NCBI RefSeq assembly: GCF_030252165.1
Contig: NZ_CP126969.1
Coordinates: 434,001 to 498,000 of the forward strand
Direction: 5' to 3'
DNA length: 64,000 nt
Source: Corynebacterium breve
GTDB taxonomy: Bacteria; Actinomycetota; Actinomycetes; Mycobacteriales; Mycobacteriaceae
Position 1 is the stretch's first letter, and each line of letters begins with the position of its first letter. Shown here in pieces: positions 26,280-34,719 of the stretch. A program made the translations under genes and the position numbers. The notes beneath the pieces are model-generated. The model searched no databases and was not told the origin of the DNA. It saw only the letters and a list, made by a program, of their open reading frames with translations.

Positions 26280-26726
26280 GTGAGTAAATTCCGTCGTTGC
26301 TGCCGTACCGGCTGCGGCAAACCAGCCGTAGCCACATTGACCTACGCCTATGCGGAATCAACAGCTGTTGTTGGTCCGCTAGCGCCAGTCGCCGAGCCAC
26401 ATTCGTGGGATCTGTGCGAACACCATGCTGGCCGTATCACCGCACCACTGGGCTGGGAAATGCTGCGCGTCAACCACATCGACATCGATGAGGATGACGA
26501 GGACATCACTGCCCTGGCTGAGGCCGTGCGCGAGGCCGGTCGGGTGACCACTGGGCTTGTCGACCCGGGGGAGGACCCAATCGAGTACGAGGCGACCCAC
26601 GACTACACCGACCCAAACACCTCGAATCACCCCATCCATCGCACTCGACGCGTTGAAGAATACAAGCACGCTCGCCGCGCACACCTTCGCGTAGTGCCCG
26701 ATGCAGAGCCGGATGGGGAAGACTAG
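26280..26726 (+). CDS. DUF3499 family protein
   Basis: 148 residues from a GTG at 26280 (other in-frame starts at 26271 and 26274). N-terminus SKFRRCCRTGCGKPAVATLTY with two Cys pairs and the later DLCEHHAGRI suggest a small zinc-binding fold: CC..C near the start and C..HH later. The C-terminal half is acidic, then basic. Conserved in actinobacteria next to manB; function is unknown. Confidence 0.8.
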   Translation: MSKFRRCCRTGCGKPAVATLTYAYAESTAVVGPLAPVAEPHSWDLCEHHAGRITAPLGWEMLRVNHIDIDEDDEDITALAEAVREAGRVTTGLVDPGEDPIEYEATHDYTDPNTSNHPIHRTRRVEEYKHARRAHLRVVPDAEPDGED

Positions 26727-26797
26727 AGTCCGCCAATCCTTGCACTCCGGGTATGCTGAGTGTTTTATAACACCAACCTTTAGTGCAAGGATTTTTC

Positions 26798-28159
26798 ATG
26801 CGTACCCGTGAGGAAGTAACCAAGGTTATCAAGGCCTACGACGTTCGAGGCGTCGTCGGCGAGAGCATCGACGAGGCATTCGTTCGCGATACCGGTGCTG
26901 CCTTTGCCCACATTTTGCGTGGTGAAGGTGAAAGCACCATCGCGGTCGGTTATGACATGCGTCCCTCGTCGCCAGCGTTGGCGGACGCTTTCGCTGAGGG
27001 CGTCACCTCACAGGGTCTCAATGTGATTCATCTCGGCCTCACCTCTACCGATGAGCTCTACTTCGCGGCAGGCAGCCTGAAGTGCGCCGGCGCTATGTTC
27101 ACAGCCTCGCACAACCCGGCTCAGTACAACGGCATCAAGCTCTGCCGCAGCGGTGCTACTCCGGTTAGCCAGGATTCCGGGTTGTCCGAGATCACTGACA
27201 TGCTTGTCGACGAGGTCCCGGCCTATGAGGGTGCACCGGGCGTCGTCGACAAGCGTGATGTGCTCAACGCCTATTCGGAATTCTTGCGTACCTTGGTTCC
27301 GGTTAACACGGAGCGCAATTTGGTCGTCGCGGTGGACGCTGCCAATGGTATGGCTGGTCTGACGGTCCCGGCAGTGCTAGGCGATATGGACATCCGTCCG
27401 TTGTTCTTTGAACTCGACGGCACCTTCCCAAATCATGAGGCGAACCCGCTTGATCCGAAGAACCTTGTTGACTTGCAGCACTTCGTCGTGCAGGAAGGGG
27501 CCGACATTGGCCTAGCATTCGATGGCGACGCAGATCGCTGTTTCGTGATCGACGAAAAGGGTGAGCCGGTGTCGCCTTCGGCCATCACGGCGCTGGTCGC
27601 GCAGCGCTACTTAGAAAAGAACCCGGGCGGAACGATCATCCACAACCTGATTACCTCCCGTGCGGTGCCAGAGATCATTGAAGAATCCGGTGGTGTGCCT
27701 GTCCGCACTCGCGTCGGGCACAGCTATATCAAGGCGGAGATGGCGCGACACAAGGCGCTGTTTGGTGGGGAGCATTCGGCACACTACTACTTCGCCGAAT
27801 TCTTCAACGCGGACTCCGGTCTGATGGCTGCGCTGCACGTGCTTGCGGCTCTGGCAGAATTCGATGGCCCGTTGTCGGAGATGATGGCCAAGTATGAACG
27901 CTACATCGCTTCCGGTGAGCTCAATTCCACTGTCGACGACCAGGTGGCCGCCACCCAGAGGGTGCTCGATGCGTTTGAAGACCGCATCGACCAAGTAGAC
28001 CGGCTGGACGGTGTGACTGTGACCTTGCAGGGCACCAAGGCGTGGTTCAACGTACGCGCGTCGAACACCGAACCGTTGCTGCGTTTGAACGTCGAGGCGG
28101 AAACCCGTGACCAGGTTGATACGCTATCAGCAGAAATTCTCAACATTATTCGCACCTAA
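26798..28159 (+). CDS. manB: Phosphomannomutase/phosphoglucomutase
   Basis: 453 residues from the ATG at 26798 with GCAAGG upstream. Alpha-D-phosphohexomutase family: KAYDVRGVVGE at the N-terminus, phosphoserine loop FTASHNPAQYNG, metal-binding FDGDADRCF, sugar-binding GGEHSAHYYF and phosphate-binding RASNTEPLLRLNVE. It converts mannose-6-P to mannose-1-P for GDP-mannose synthesis, and links ManA to the guanylyltransferase encoded upstream. Confidence 0.92.
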   Translation: MRTREEVTKVIKAYDVRGVVGESIDEAFVRDTGAAFAHILRGEGESTIAVGYDMRPSSPALADAFAEGVTSQGLNVIHLGLTSTDELYFAAGSLKCAGAMFTASHNPAQYNGIKLCRSGATPVSQDSGLSEITDMLVDEVPAYEGAPGVVDKRDVLNAYSEFLRTLVPVNTERNLVVAVDAANGMAGLTVPAVLGDMDIRPLFFELDGTFPNHEANPLDPKNLVDLQHFVVQEGADIGLAFDGDADRCFVIDEKGEPVSPSAITALVAQRYLEKNPGGTIIHNLITSRAVPEIIEESGGVPVRTRVGHSYIKAEMARHKALFGGEHSAHYYFAEFFNADSGLMAALHVLAALAEFDGPLSEMMAKYERYIASGELNSTVDDQVAATQRVLDAFEDRIDQVDRLDGVTVTLQGTKAWFNVRASNTEPLLRLNVEAETRDQVDTLSAEILNIIRT

Positions 28160-28179
28160 AAGCCCTATTCTTAGTCTCT

Positions 28180-29172
28180 ATGGAAAGCCAGGAGTACTTT
28201 GAAGGCGCCGGACACTACGATGTCGAAACCGTACGATTTTTCGACGTCGCCCATGAAGGTGCCCAATTGCGCGCAATTGCCGGCGCGTGTGAGCAACTCG
28301 CCGATCTTTATGGGATGCAGCCGCGAAGCGTCGTGATCGTTGCGACGGATCAAATTGCCAAGGCGACTGCGCGCTTCGTCGTCCAGCAACGCAGCCCGCT
28401 GCGCCTGCCAGTTGTGATTGCCGATGTGATGCCGGCCTACATCGGCGCACTGGATGTCGTGCTTTTTGTAGGCGACGTGGCCGATGATGAGACGTTGTCG
28501 CGCTCGCTGATCACGGCAGGCCACCGTGGCGCCACAGTGATTCTTGCGGGCCCGGCACGAGGGCCAATCTTGGAGGACGCGCCCAGCGACGCAGTCGTCC
28601 TTCCTGCGCTTCCTACGGTTGCCGGTGCCTCCCCGGTGAGAGGGATCGCCGCTGTTGGGGCAGTGCTCGACTGCCTCGACGAGGACGCAGCCATCGTGTC
28701 CCAACGATTCTCCGACTTAGCAGATGCCGTAGACGAAGAGATCCAGCAGCTTTCCCCAGAACGCGACGAGACTGTGAACCCCGCGCGGCAGCTTCGCGGA
28801 TACGCTCAAGGCGCGCGAATTGTGCACTCGGGTTTCCGCCGAACAGGCATGGGGGTAGCGGAATTGATCGCTTCCGTGTGGTCTGCACGAGGACTCGCTT
28901 CAAGCTACGTTTCCCCAGCTGAGCTACCCCAAGCGTTGGAGCAGACAGGGGCCCAGAATGACATATTCTACGACCCAATCCTTGACGGCCCGAACGAACT
29001 GGTACCGTTGAAAGCCGTTATCTGGGCCGAAGAAGAGGCCCCGCTGTCGCATGCCCGCGTTGAGAACTGTGCCCCTTCGGGGCTCGGCGATGCAGCGACA
29101 GCCCTTCGCTTAGCGGTGAGAGGTCTTGCAGCCACTGCACTGCAAGACCAACCCGCATCCGATGGAGTCTAA
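28180..29172 (+). CDS. TobH-like protein (SIS-type sugar-isomerase-like)
   Basis: 330 residues. This gene sits between manB and manA as the TobH-annotated gene does in mycobacteria (Rv3256c). The N-terminal half (RSVVIVATDQIAKATARFVVQ, LDVVLFVGDVADDETLSRSLITAGHRGATVILAGP) looks like a SIS-type phosphosugar-binding fold, but the signature serines are not clear. A mannose-metabolism role is inferred from position; the activity is unknown. Confidence 0.7.
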   Translation: MESQEYFEGAGHYDVETVRFFDVAHEGAQLRAIAGACEQLADLYGMQPRSVVIVATDQIAKATARFVVQQRSPLRLPVVIADVMPAYIGALDVVLFVGDVADDETLSRSLITAGHRGATVILAGPARGPILEDAPSDAVVLPALPTVAGASPVRGIAAVGAVLDCLDEDAAIVSQRFSDLADAVDEEIQQLSPERDETVNPARQLRGYAQGARIVHSGFRRTGMGVAELIASVWSARGLASSYVSPAELPQALEQTGAQNDIFYDPILDGPNELVPLKAVIWAEEEAPLSHARVENCAPSGLGDAATALRLAVRGLAATALQDQPASDGV

Positions 29173-29188
29173 GGAGCCCCGCACGATC

Positions 29189-30358
29189 ATGGAACTACTA
29201 ACCGGATCTTTAAGAAACTATCCTTGGGGTTCTCGAACCATGCTCGCAGACCTGTGTGGCAAGCCGTCCCCAGCCTCGACCGCGGAGGCGGAGCTCTGGT
29301 ACGGCGCTCACCCGGGAGGCCCTTCGCTTATCGACGATCGCCCGTTGGACCAGATCATCGCGAAGGACCCCGAGGGCCAGCTTGGCCCACGGGTTCGTGC
29401 CAAATTTGGCGACAAGTTGCCTTACCTGGTGAAACTTCTGGCCGCTGCCGAGCCCCTGAGCATTCAGGCGCACCCATCGCTAGAACAGGCGCGGGAAGGG
29501 TTCGCTCGTGAGAACGAAGTGGGGATTCCTCTGCACGATGGAAATCGCAACTACAAGGATGACAACCACAAGCCTGAGCTGATTGTTGCACTGACCGAAT
29601 TCCGTGCGTTGGCTGGTTTTCGTCCGCTCGCCCAGACGAAAGAGCTTTTCGCAGCGCTCAACTGTTCGGCCCTCGACCGCTACCTGACGATGATCGACCC
29701 AGCCCACGAAGATGCGAGCTTGCGCGCGTTATTTACCACGTGGATCACAATTCCGCGTGCCGCGCGCACCACGCTTATCGACGCTGTCGCTCAAAGCTGC
29801 GCACCACTGCGCGACCGCGATGACTGGATCGGCGACATGGCACGATGCTTCCTACAGCTCACAGAACAGTATCCAGACGATGTCGGCTCCTTGGCAGCCC
29901 TGCTGCTGAACCACGTTGTGCTCCAGCCCGGCGAGGCGATTCACCTTCGCGCTGGTCAGCTCCACGCGTACTTGCATGGGCTTGGCGTCGAGGTGATGGC
30001 GAGTTCGGACAACGTACTGCGAGGTGGGCTCACCAGCAAGTACGTTGACGTTCCGGAATTGGTGCGCGTGCTGGACTTCACAGCGCTTGCCCACCCGATG
30101 GTCGATACCGAATCAACCGACGGGGAAGTGGCGTACCCAGTGACCGTGGATGACTTCATCGTGAGCAGCCATGACCTCAGCGAACACGACCTCGTCGTCG
30201 ATAGTGATGGCCCTGCTATCGTGTTGTGTACTGCGGGCGAAGCTCGTTGCGATCACCGCACGCTCACCCCCGGCGCAGCTGTGTGGGTCCCCGCAAGCGA
30301 CGGCGCCCATACGTTTACGGGACAGCCAGGAACTCAGGTTTTCTACGCCCGCGTTTAG
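29189..30358 (+). CDS. manA: Mannose-6-phosphate isomerase, class I
   Basis: 389 residues from the ATG at 29189; AAGGAG lies 12 bases upstream. Type I PMI marks: LRNYPWGSRTML, KLLAAAEPLSIQAHP (zinc His), DDNHKPELIVALTEFRALAGFRP, and the second zinc segment GEAIHLRAGQLHAYLHGLGVEVMASSDNVLRGGLT. It interconverts fructose-6-P and mannose-6-P, the entry to GDP-mannose synthesis. The start overlaps the TobH-like gene's end region; the stop overlaps the convergent gene by four bases. Confidence 0.92.
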   Translation: MELLTGSLRNYPWGSRTMLADLCGKPSPASTAEAELWYGAHPGGPSLIDDRPLDQIIAKDPEGQLGPRVRAKFGDKLPYLVKLLAAAEPLSIQAHPSLEQAREGFARENEVGIPLHDGNRNYKDDNHKPELIVALTEFRALAGFRPLAQTKELFAALNCSALDRYLTMIDPAHEDASLRALFTTWITIPRAARTTLIDAVAQSCAPLRDRDDWIGDMARCFLQLTEQYPDDVGSLAALLLNHVVLQPGEAIHLRAGQLHAYLHGLGVEVMASSDNVLRGGLTSKYVDVPELVRVLDFTALAHPMVDTESTDGEVAYPVTVDDFIVSSHDLSEHDLVVDSDGPAIVLCTAGEARCDHRTLTPGAAVWVPASDGAHTFTGQPGTQVFYARV

Positions 30359-31096
30359 CGGAAGAAATTGCGGAAGTGGTCCCACCAGCTCGTCGCTGGT
30401 GGCTCTTGTGAGCCAGGCTCGGGGCCTTCCTGCTGCAGCGTTGTGGTTGGTGTTGCTTCCAGTGTTTCAGCAGGCTGTGTCTCCGCCGGGGGCGTCGTTG
30501 CGACCGGTGGCGCTGCGGTTTCAAGCTCTGTTGTTGGTTGCTCTGTCGGAACTGCAGTTTCCAACGGTGCTTCATCTGCAGTCACCGCGCCGGTTGGCTC
30601 TGCAGGGGTTGTCGGGGTCGTTTCCGCGGTTGGTGCTGCTTCCGTTGGCGTCGCAGGGGCATTCATCGCGGTGTCAGCAGGTTCTTCTGGTGGAGCAACT
30701 TCGGTGGTTTCAGGAATCTCTGGCTCCGCTGATGCTGATTCTGTCTCAGTGGTTTCTGGCTCCGACCCCGAAAGAGGAACGATGTTAGACGGGCGATAGA
30801 CAACGGTCGGGCTGGGCTGCCCGTTGGGAGCTGCGATTACCGCGTTGGGCGGCAAATATGGGTCGCTTTCCGGAAGCTCTCCGTGGCCTTCCTGTGGTGC
30901 TGCAGATTCAGTTTCGCTAAACGCCGTAGGCTTTCTCGGTGTGAGCCGTCGATGTGGCCACCGATGCGGCACCAGAGGTTTGCTGATCCCTGTTCTCGGT
31001 AGGGGAGCCGGCGTACCAAACGGTGACACCGATGAGGGTCGCAACAAGTAGTCCTGCTGCAATGAAGAGCAGTACGCGACGGCGGTCTGCTTCCAT
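30355..31096 (-). pseudogene. Membrane-anchored Pro/Thr/Glu-rich surface protein, interrupted by a frameshift
   Basis: The start is the ATG at 31096 with GGAAGGGG upstream. It encodes a basic N-terminus and one membrane helix (RRRVLLFIAAGLLVATLIG), then reaches TAG at 30919-30917 after 59 codons. A shift of one base around 30920-30960 enters the long open frame with ETESAAPQEGHG, PNAVIAAPNGQPSPTVVY and a ~130-residue Pro/Thr/Glu/Ala-rich tract ending WWDHFRNFFR. The two parts together make a typical tail-outside wall-spanning protein. Either it is a recent frameshift or a sequence error; no slippery run is obvious. Function is unknown. Confidence 0.65.
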
Positions 31097-31457
31097 TCTC
31101 TACCCCTTCCCGGTGTGATCGTTTGAATAAGTGTTTGGCTATATCGGTGCTATTGTGCGTCAAAAGCTGCTTATCTGCTGGCTGAACCCCTAGATTCTCA
31201 GGTCTTGCTCAGAATGGGTAACAACTTGGTAACAAGATAGCAGACGCTATGAAAAATCCATGAAGACACGTGGCCAACCACACACAATTTAGGGGATTGC
31301 CTGCTTGATAGCAGTAGGGGAAGATACGGTTAGATGGGCAAGGTTTGCTGAGCATTAATGTCCAGTGGACAAAGCATCCCGATACCAAGTAGGCATTAAT
31401 ACAGACAGATAGAGACTGCCTAGGATCGGTCTCACTTTGAATTGTTAGGAGCAAATC
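31097..31457. other. Intergenic region between divergent genes
   Basis: About 360 bp without a credible gene. It serves both the surface protein gene (minus) and the DUF4259 gene (plus; ribosome site TTAGGAG before the start). Apart from the GTAAC direct repeat I see no strong hairpin or promoter match. Confidence 0.5.
31218..31233 (-). promoter_or_regulatory. MtrA-box-like direct repeat
   Basis: GTAAC-N6-GTAAC (31218-31222 and 31229-31233), part of an 8-base tandem GGTAACAA spaced by one helical turn. MtrA of actinobacteria is reported to bind loosely conserved direct repeats of this kind. It lies about 120 bp upstream of the surface protein gene and about 225 bp upstream of the DUF4259 gene. 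mtrA itself is 2.7 kb away. Confidence 0.45.
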
Positions 31458-31811
31458 ATGAGTGCTTGGGATATTGAGATCTTCGCGGAGGATGTCAACA
31501 TTGATTTCCTCGACGAGCTCGCCGATCTTGAAGAAGAAGACATCGTCGAGGCAGTCCGGGATGCATGTCTACTTGCTGCAGACCCAGACGCAGCTACTGA
31601 CGACGAGGTCCTCAACGGACAGGCTGCAGCCACCATCGCGGCAATTTGGGCCGGTGCGCCATTCGCGGCAGGCGACGTTGCCGAGGATTACCCGTTCATC
31701 CGCGGCTTCGCGGGCGATGTGGATGAAACACTTCTTCAGGCGGCAGCGCAGGTGCTGGAATCCGTAGACACCGAGCATGACATCGACCAATTCGTAGAAG
31801 CGTTGGCTTAG
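31458..31811 (+). CDS. DUF4259 family protein
   Basis: 117 residues, very acidic. The start SAWDIEIFAEDVNIDFLDELADLEEED corresponds to the DUF4259 pattern (W..xxFxxDxxxDFLxxL). The rest is a helical alpha-solenoid-like sequence, and there is no membrane segment. Function is unknown; the family sometimes appears with immunity or toxin-related genes, but no toxin partner is visible here. Confidence 0.8.
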   Translation: MSAWDIEIFAEDVNIDFLDELADLEEEDIVEAVRDACLLAADPDAATDDEVLNGQAAATIAAIWAGAPFAAGDVAEDYPFIRGFAGDVDETLLQAAAQVLESVDTEHDIDQFVEALA

Positions 31812-31910
31812 TTCTTCGGCACTCTCCCTACTTCGCGCTAGAGTGGTCTAGTACGCAAGGCCCACCGTGGCCTGTGTCTTTTACACCACTTTGATAGGAG
31901 TTTTGCCTTC

Positions 31911-33338
31911 ATGGATTTCAAGATCGCGGATATCAACCTCTACGAAGCCGGCCGCAAGCAAATCGAGCTTGCTGAACATGAGATGCCGGGTTTGATGGAG
32001 CTGCGACGCGAGTACGCAGACGAGCAGCCATTGAAGGGCGCGAAAATCGCGGGCTCGATCCACATGACCACCCAGACGGCGGTTCTGATCGAGACGCTGA
32101 CGGCGCTAGGCGCAGAGGTCCGATGGGCATCGTGCAACATTTTCTCCACAGAAGACGCGGCCGCTGCGGCCATCGTCGTCGGTAAGCAAGGCACAGTAGA
32201 CAATCCCCAGGGCGTTCCCGTATTCGCATGGAAGGGCGAGACCCTCGACGAATACTGGTGGTGCCTGAACCAAATCTTCTCCTGGGGTGACGACCTGCCA
32301 AACATGATCCTGGATGATGGCGGCGACGCAACCATGGCCGTGATCAAGGGCCTGGAATTTGAGCTGGCAGGCGCAGTTCCTTCTGCACAGGACGCTGACT
32401 CCGACGAACAGATCGCTTTCTACGCGATGCTCGCAGAGACGCTGAAGAGTGAAAACGGCAAGTGGGGCAAAATTGCTGAGTCGGTGAAAGGTGTTACCGA
32501 GGAAACCACTACTGGTGTCCACCGTCTGTACCACTTTGCCAAGGAAGGCACTTTGCCGTTCCCTGCGATGAACGTCAACGATGCTGTGACCAAGTCCAAG
32601 TTTGATAACCGTTACGGAACCCGGCACTCGGTGATCGATGGGCTAAACCGCGGCACCGACATGCTGATCGCAGGCAAGAAGGCCCTCGTATGTGGCTACG
32701 GCGACGTAGGCAAGGGCGTTGCGGAGGCGCTCGACGGCCAAGGCGCGATTGTTGCCGTAACCGAGGTTGATCCGATTAACGCGTTGCAGGCACTGATGGA
32801 CGGCTTTGCCGTGGTCAACACTGACACCGCAATTGCGGATGCAGATATCGTCATCACCGCAACCGGCAACTTGGGCATCATCACCTTTGATCACATGATG
32901 AAGATGAAAGACCACGCGGTCCTGGGTAACATCGGCCACTTTGACAACGAGATTGACATGGCATCCCTGCTGCACCGCGACGATGTCACTCGCACCCCGA
33001 TTAAGCCACAGGTTGACCTATTCGAGCTGCCAAGCGGCAACTCTATCTTGGTGCTTTCCGAAGGCCGCCTGCTCAACCTGGGTAACGCAACCGGCCACCC
33101 GTCGTTTGTGATGTCGAACTCCTTCGCGGATCAGACGATTGCACAGATCGAGCTATTCACAAATGGCGACAACTACGAGAACGAGGTCTACCGCCTGCCA
33201 AAGATCCTCGATGAGAAGGTCGCACGCATCCACGTCGAAGCACTCGGCGGCGAACTCACCGAGCTGACCAAGGAACAGGCCGAGTACATCGGCGTCGACG
33301 TCGCTGGCCCATATAAGCCAGAGCACTACCGCTACTAA
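31911..33338 (+). CDS. sahH: Adenosylhomocysteinase
   Basis: 475 residues. It cleaves S-adenosylhomocysteine to homocysteine and adenosine using bound NAD. Visible: [15 protein letters not shown], the substrate stretch DDGGDATM, the NAD-binding Rossmann loop [40 protein letters not shown] and the C-terminal KPEHYRY that contacts NAD. It restarts the methyl cycle and precedes tmk, as in other corynebacteria. Confidence 0.96.
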   Translation: MDFKIADINLYEAGRKQIELAEHEMPGLMELRREYADEQPLKGAKIAGSIHMTTQTAVLIETLTALGAEVRWASCNIFSTEDAAAAAIVVGKQGTVDNPQGVPVFAWKGETLDEYWWCLNQIFSWGDDLPNMILDDGGDATMAVIKGLEFELAGAVPSAQDADSDEQIAFYAMLAETLKSENGKWGKIAESVKGVTEETTTGVHRLYHFAKEGTLPFPAMNVNDAVTKSKFDNRYGTRHSVIDGLNRGTDMLIAGKKALVCGYGDVGKGVAEALDGQGAIVAVTEVDPINALQALMDGFAVVNTDTAIADADIVITATGNLGIITFDHMMKMKDHAVLGNIGHFDNEIDMASLLHRDDVTRTPIKPQVDLFELPSGNSILVLSEGRLLNLGNATGHPSFVMSNSFADQTIAQIELFTNGDNYENEVYRLPKILDEKVARIHVEALGGELTELTKEQAEYIGVDVAGPYKPEHYRY

Positions 33339-33351
33339 AAGAGGCAACTTA

Positions 33352-33954
33352 ATGATCATCGCGGTCGAAGGCATCGACGGGGCAGGGAAGAACACGCTTG
33401 TCACGGCTCTCAAAGGGCTTATCGACGCCCGCACGTTGTCCTTTCCTCGCTATGAGGACTCCGTCCACGCGCAGCTTGCGCAGGAAGCGCTCCACGGGCG
33501 GATGGGGGATTTGACTGATTCTGCCTACGCCATGGCCACGCTTTTTGCGTTGGACCGCGCCGGGGTGGCGGAAGAGTTGCGTCCCTATAAGGGGGCGCAG
33601 GACCGGATGATCATTCTGGACCGCTATGTAGCTTCTAACGCCGCGTACTCCGCGGCGCGCACTGGCGACGACGGTGTCTTTGACTGGGTGTATCAGTTGG
33701 AGTTTGAGCGTCTCGGGCTTCCGACACCAGATTTGCAGGTGCTGTTGGCCACGGCACCCGAAGAGGCGTCGGCACGCGCAAAGAAGCGGGAGAGCGAGGA
33801 CTCTGCGCGAGCTCGCGACCGTTATGAGCGCGACTCGGATCTGCAAAACAACACATATGCTGCTTACGTGCGCCTTGCTGAGCAGAACTGGGCGGGTCGC
33901 TGGGTGCACTCCGGCGATTCTGGCGTTATTCTGCAAGAGATCGAAAAACTATAA
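33352..33954 (+). CDS. tmk: Thymidylate kinase
   Basis: 200 residues. dTMP kinase of the Corynebacteriales type: P-loop VEGIDGAGKNTL at the N-terminus (the position after GK is Asn, as in the related mycobacterial GKRTL version), the FPRYEDS substrate segment, LFALDRAG, and LDRYVASNAAYSAAR. It makes dTDP for DNA synthesis. It lies 13 bases after sahH and 12 before mtrA, so it is cotranscribed with the MtrAB genes. Confidence 0.93.
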   Translation: MIIAVEGIDGAGKNTLVTALKGLIDARTLSFPRYEDSVHAQLAQEALHGRMGDLTDSAYAMATLFALDRAGVAEELRPYKGAQDRMIILDRYVASNAAYSAARTGDDGVFDWVYQLEFERLGLPTPDLQVLLATAPEEASARAKKRESEDSARARDRYERDSDLQNNTYAAYVRLAEQNWAGRWVHSGDSGVILQEIEKL

Positions 33955-33966
33955 AGGAGCCGGTGC

Positions 33967-34650
33967 ATGTCCGCCAAGATTCTCGTCGTTGATGACGATC
34001 CCGCAATCTCTGAAATGCTGTCCATCGTGCTGGAGGCTGAGGGATTCGAACCCGTCGTGGTCAACGACGGCAACGACGCAGTGCCCACGTTCCGCGACAG
34101 CGATCCGGACCTGATTCTTCTGGACCTCATGCTCCCAGGCATGAACGGCGTGGACATCTGTCGCGCGATTCGCGCGGAGTCTTCCGTGCCTATCGTCATG
34201 CTCACCGCGAAGACGGATACTGTCGACGTTGTTCTCGGCCTGGAGTCCGGCGCCGATGACTACATCACTAAGCCGTTCAAGCCCAAGGAGCTTGTTGCCC
34301 GGATTCGTGCGCGCCTGCGCCGTACCGACGACGAACCGACTGAGATTCTCGAAGTAGGCGATCTCACCATCGACGTCCCACAACACATGGTCAAGCGTGG
34401 CGACGAAGAAATCCAGCTCACACCCCTCGAGTTCGATCTGCTTCTTGAGATGGCACGGAAACCCCGCCAGGTGCATACCCGCGAGGAGCTCTTGGAGTCT
34501 GTCTGGGGTTACCGCCATGCATCGGACACCCGTTTGGTTAACGTGCACGTCCAGCGCCTTCGTTCCAAGATCGAGAAGGACCCGGAGGACCCACAAATCG
34601 TTCTCACCGTGCGAGGTGTGGGCTACAAAACTGGCACGCCAGGGGAGTAG
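33967..34650 (+). CDS. mtrA: Response regulator MtrA
   Basis: 227 residues. Receiver domain with acidic pocket DDDP near residue 9, phosphoacceptor Asp in LILLDLMLPGMNG (~53) and Lys in YITKPFKPKEL (~102). An OmpR/PhoB winged helix follows (PLEFDLLLEMARKPRQVHTREELLESVWGY ... HVQRLRSKIEKDPEDP ... VRGVGYKTG). MtrA controls cell-wall hydrolase, osmoprotection and cell-cycle genes. It is followed by its kinase mtrB and lpqB, the conserved actinobacterial set. Confidence 0.95.
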   Translation: MSAKILVVDDDPAISEMLSIVLEAEGFEPVVVNDGNDAVPTFRDSDPDLILLDLMLPGMNGVDICRAIRAESSVPIVMLTAKTDTVDVVLGLESGADDYITKPFKPKELVARIRARLRRTDDEPTEILEVGDLTIDVPQHMVKRGDEEIQLTPLEFDLLLEMARKPRQVHTREELLESVWGYRHASDTRLVNVHVQRLRSKIEKDPEDPQIVLTVRGVGYKTGTPGE

Positions 34651-34719
34651 GCCGTTCTGTTCAAAAAACTAGCAAAGCTTCAGCAGCGAGTATCCGAAGC
34701 CTGGCGTACCTCCCTTCAG

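Noticed and set aside
30368-30799. 143-codon plus-strand frame rich in Ser/Val/Gly
   Set aside because: It is the complement of the Pro/Thr/Glu-rich repeat tract of the surface protein; its composition follows from that.
30538-30800. Repeated Thr/Pro codons as a designed tandem repeat or CRISPR-like array
   Set aside because: The repetition is at amino-acid level with no constant repeat/spacer length.
31209-31454. 81-codon minus-strand frame in the intergenic gap
   Set aside because: No ribosome site, cysteine-rich mixed composition and no family resemblance.
31851-31862. TAGA-N4-TCTA just upstream of sahH (near 31842-31853) as a McbR site
   Set aside because: The corynebacterial McbR site is TAGAC-N6-GTCTA; the spacing and outer bases do not fit.
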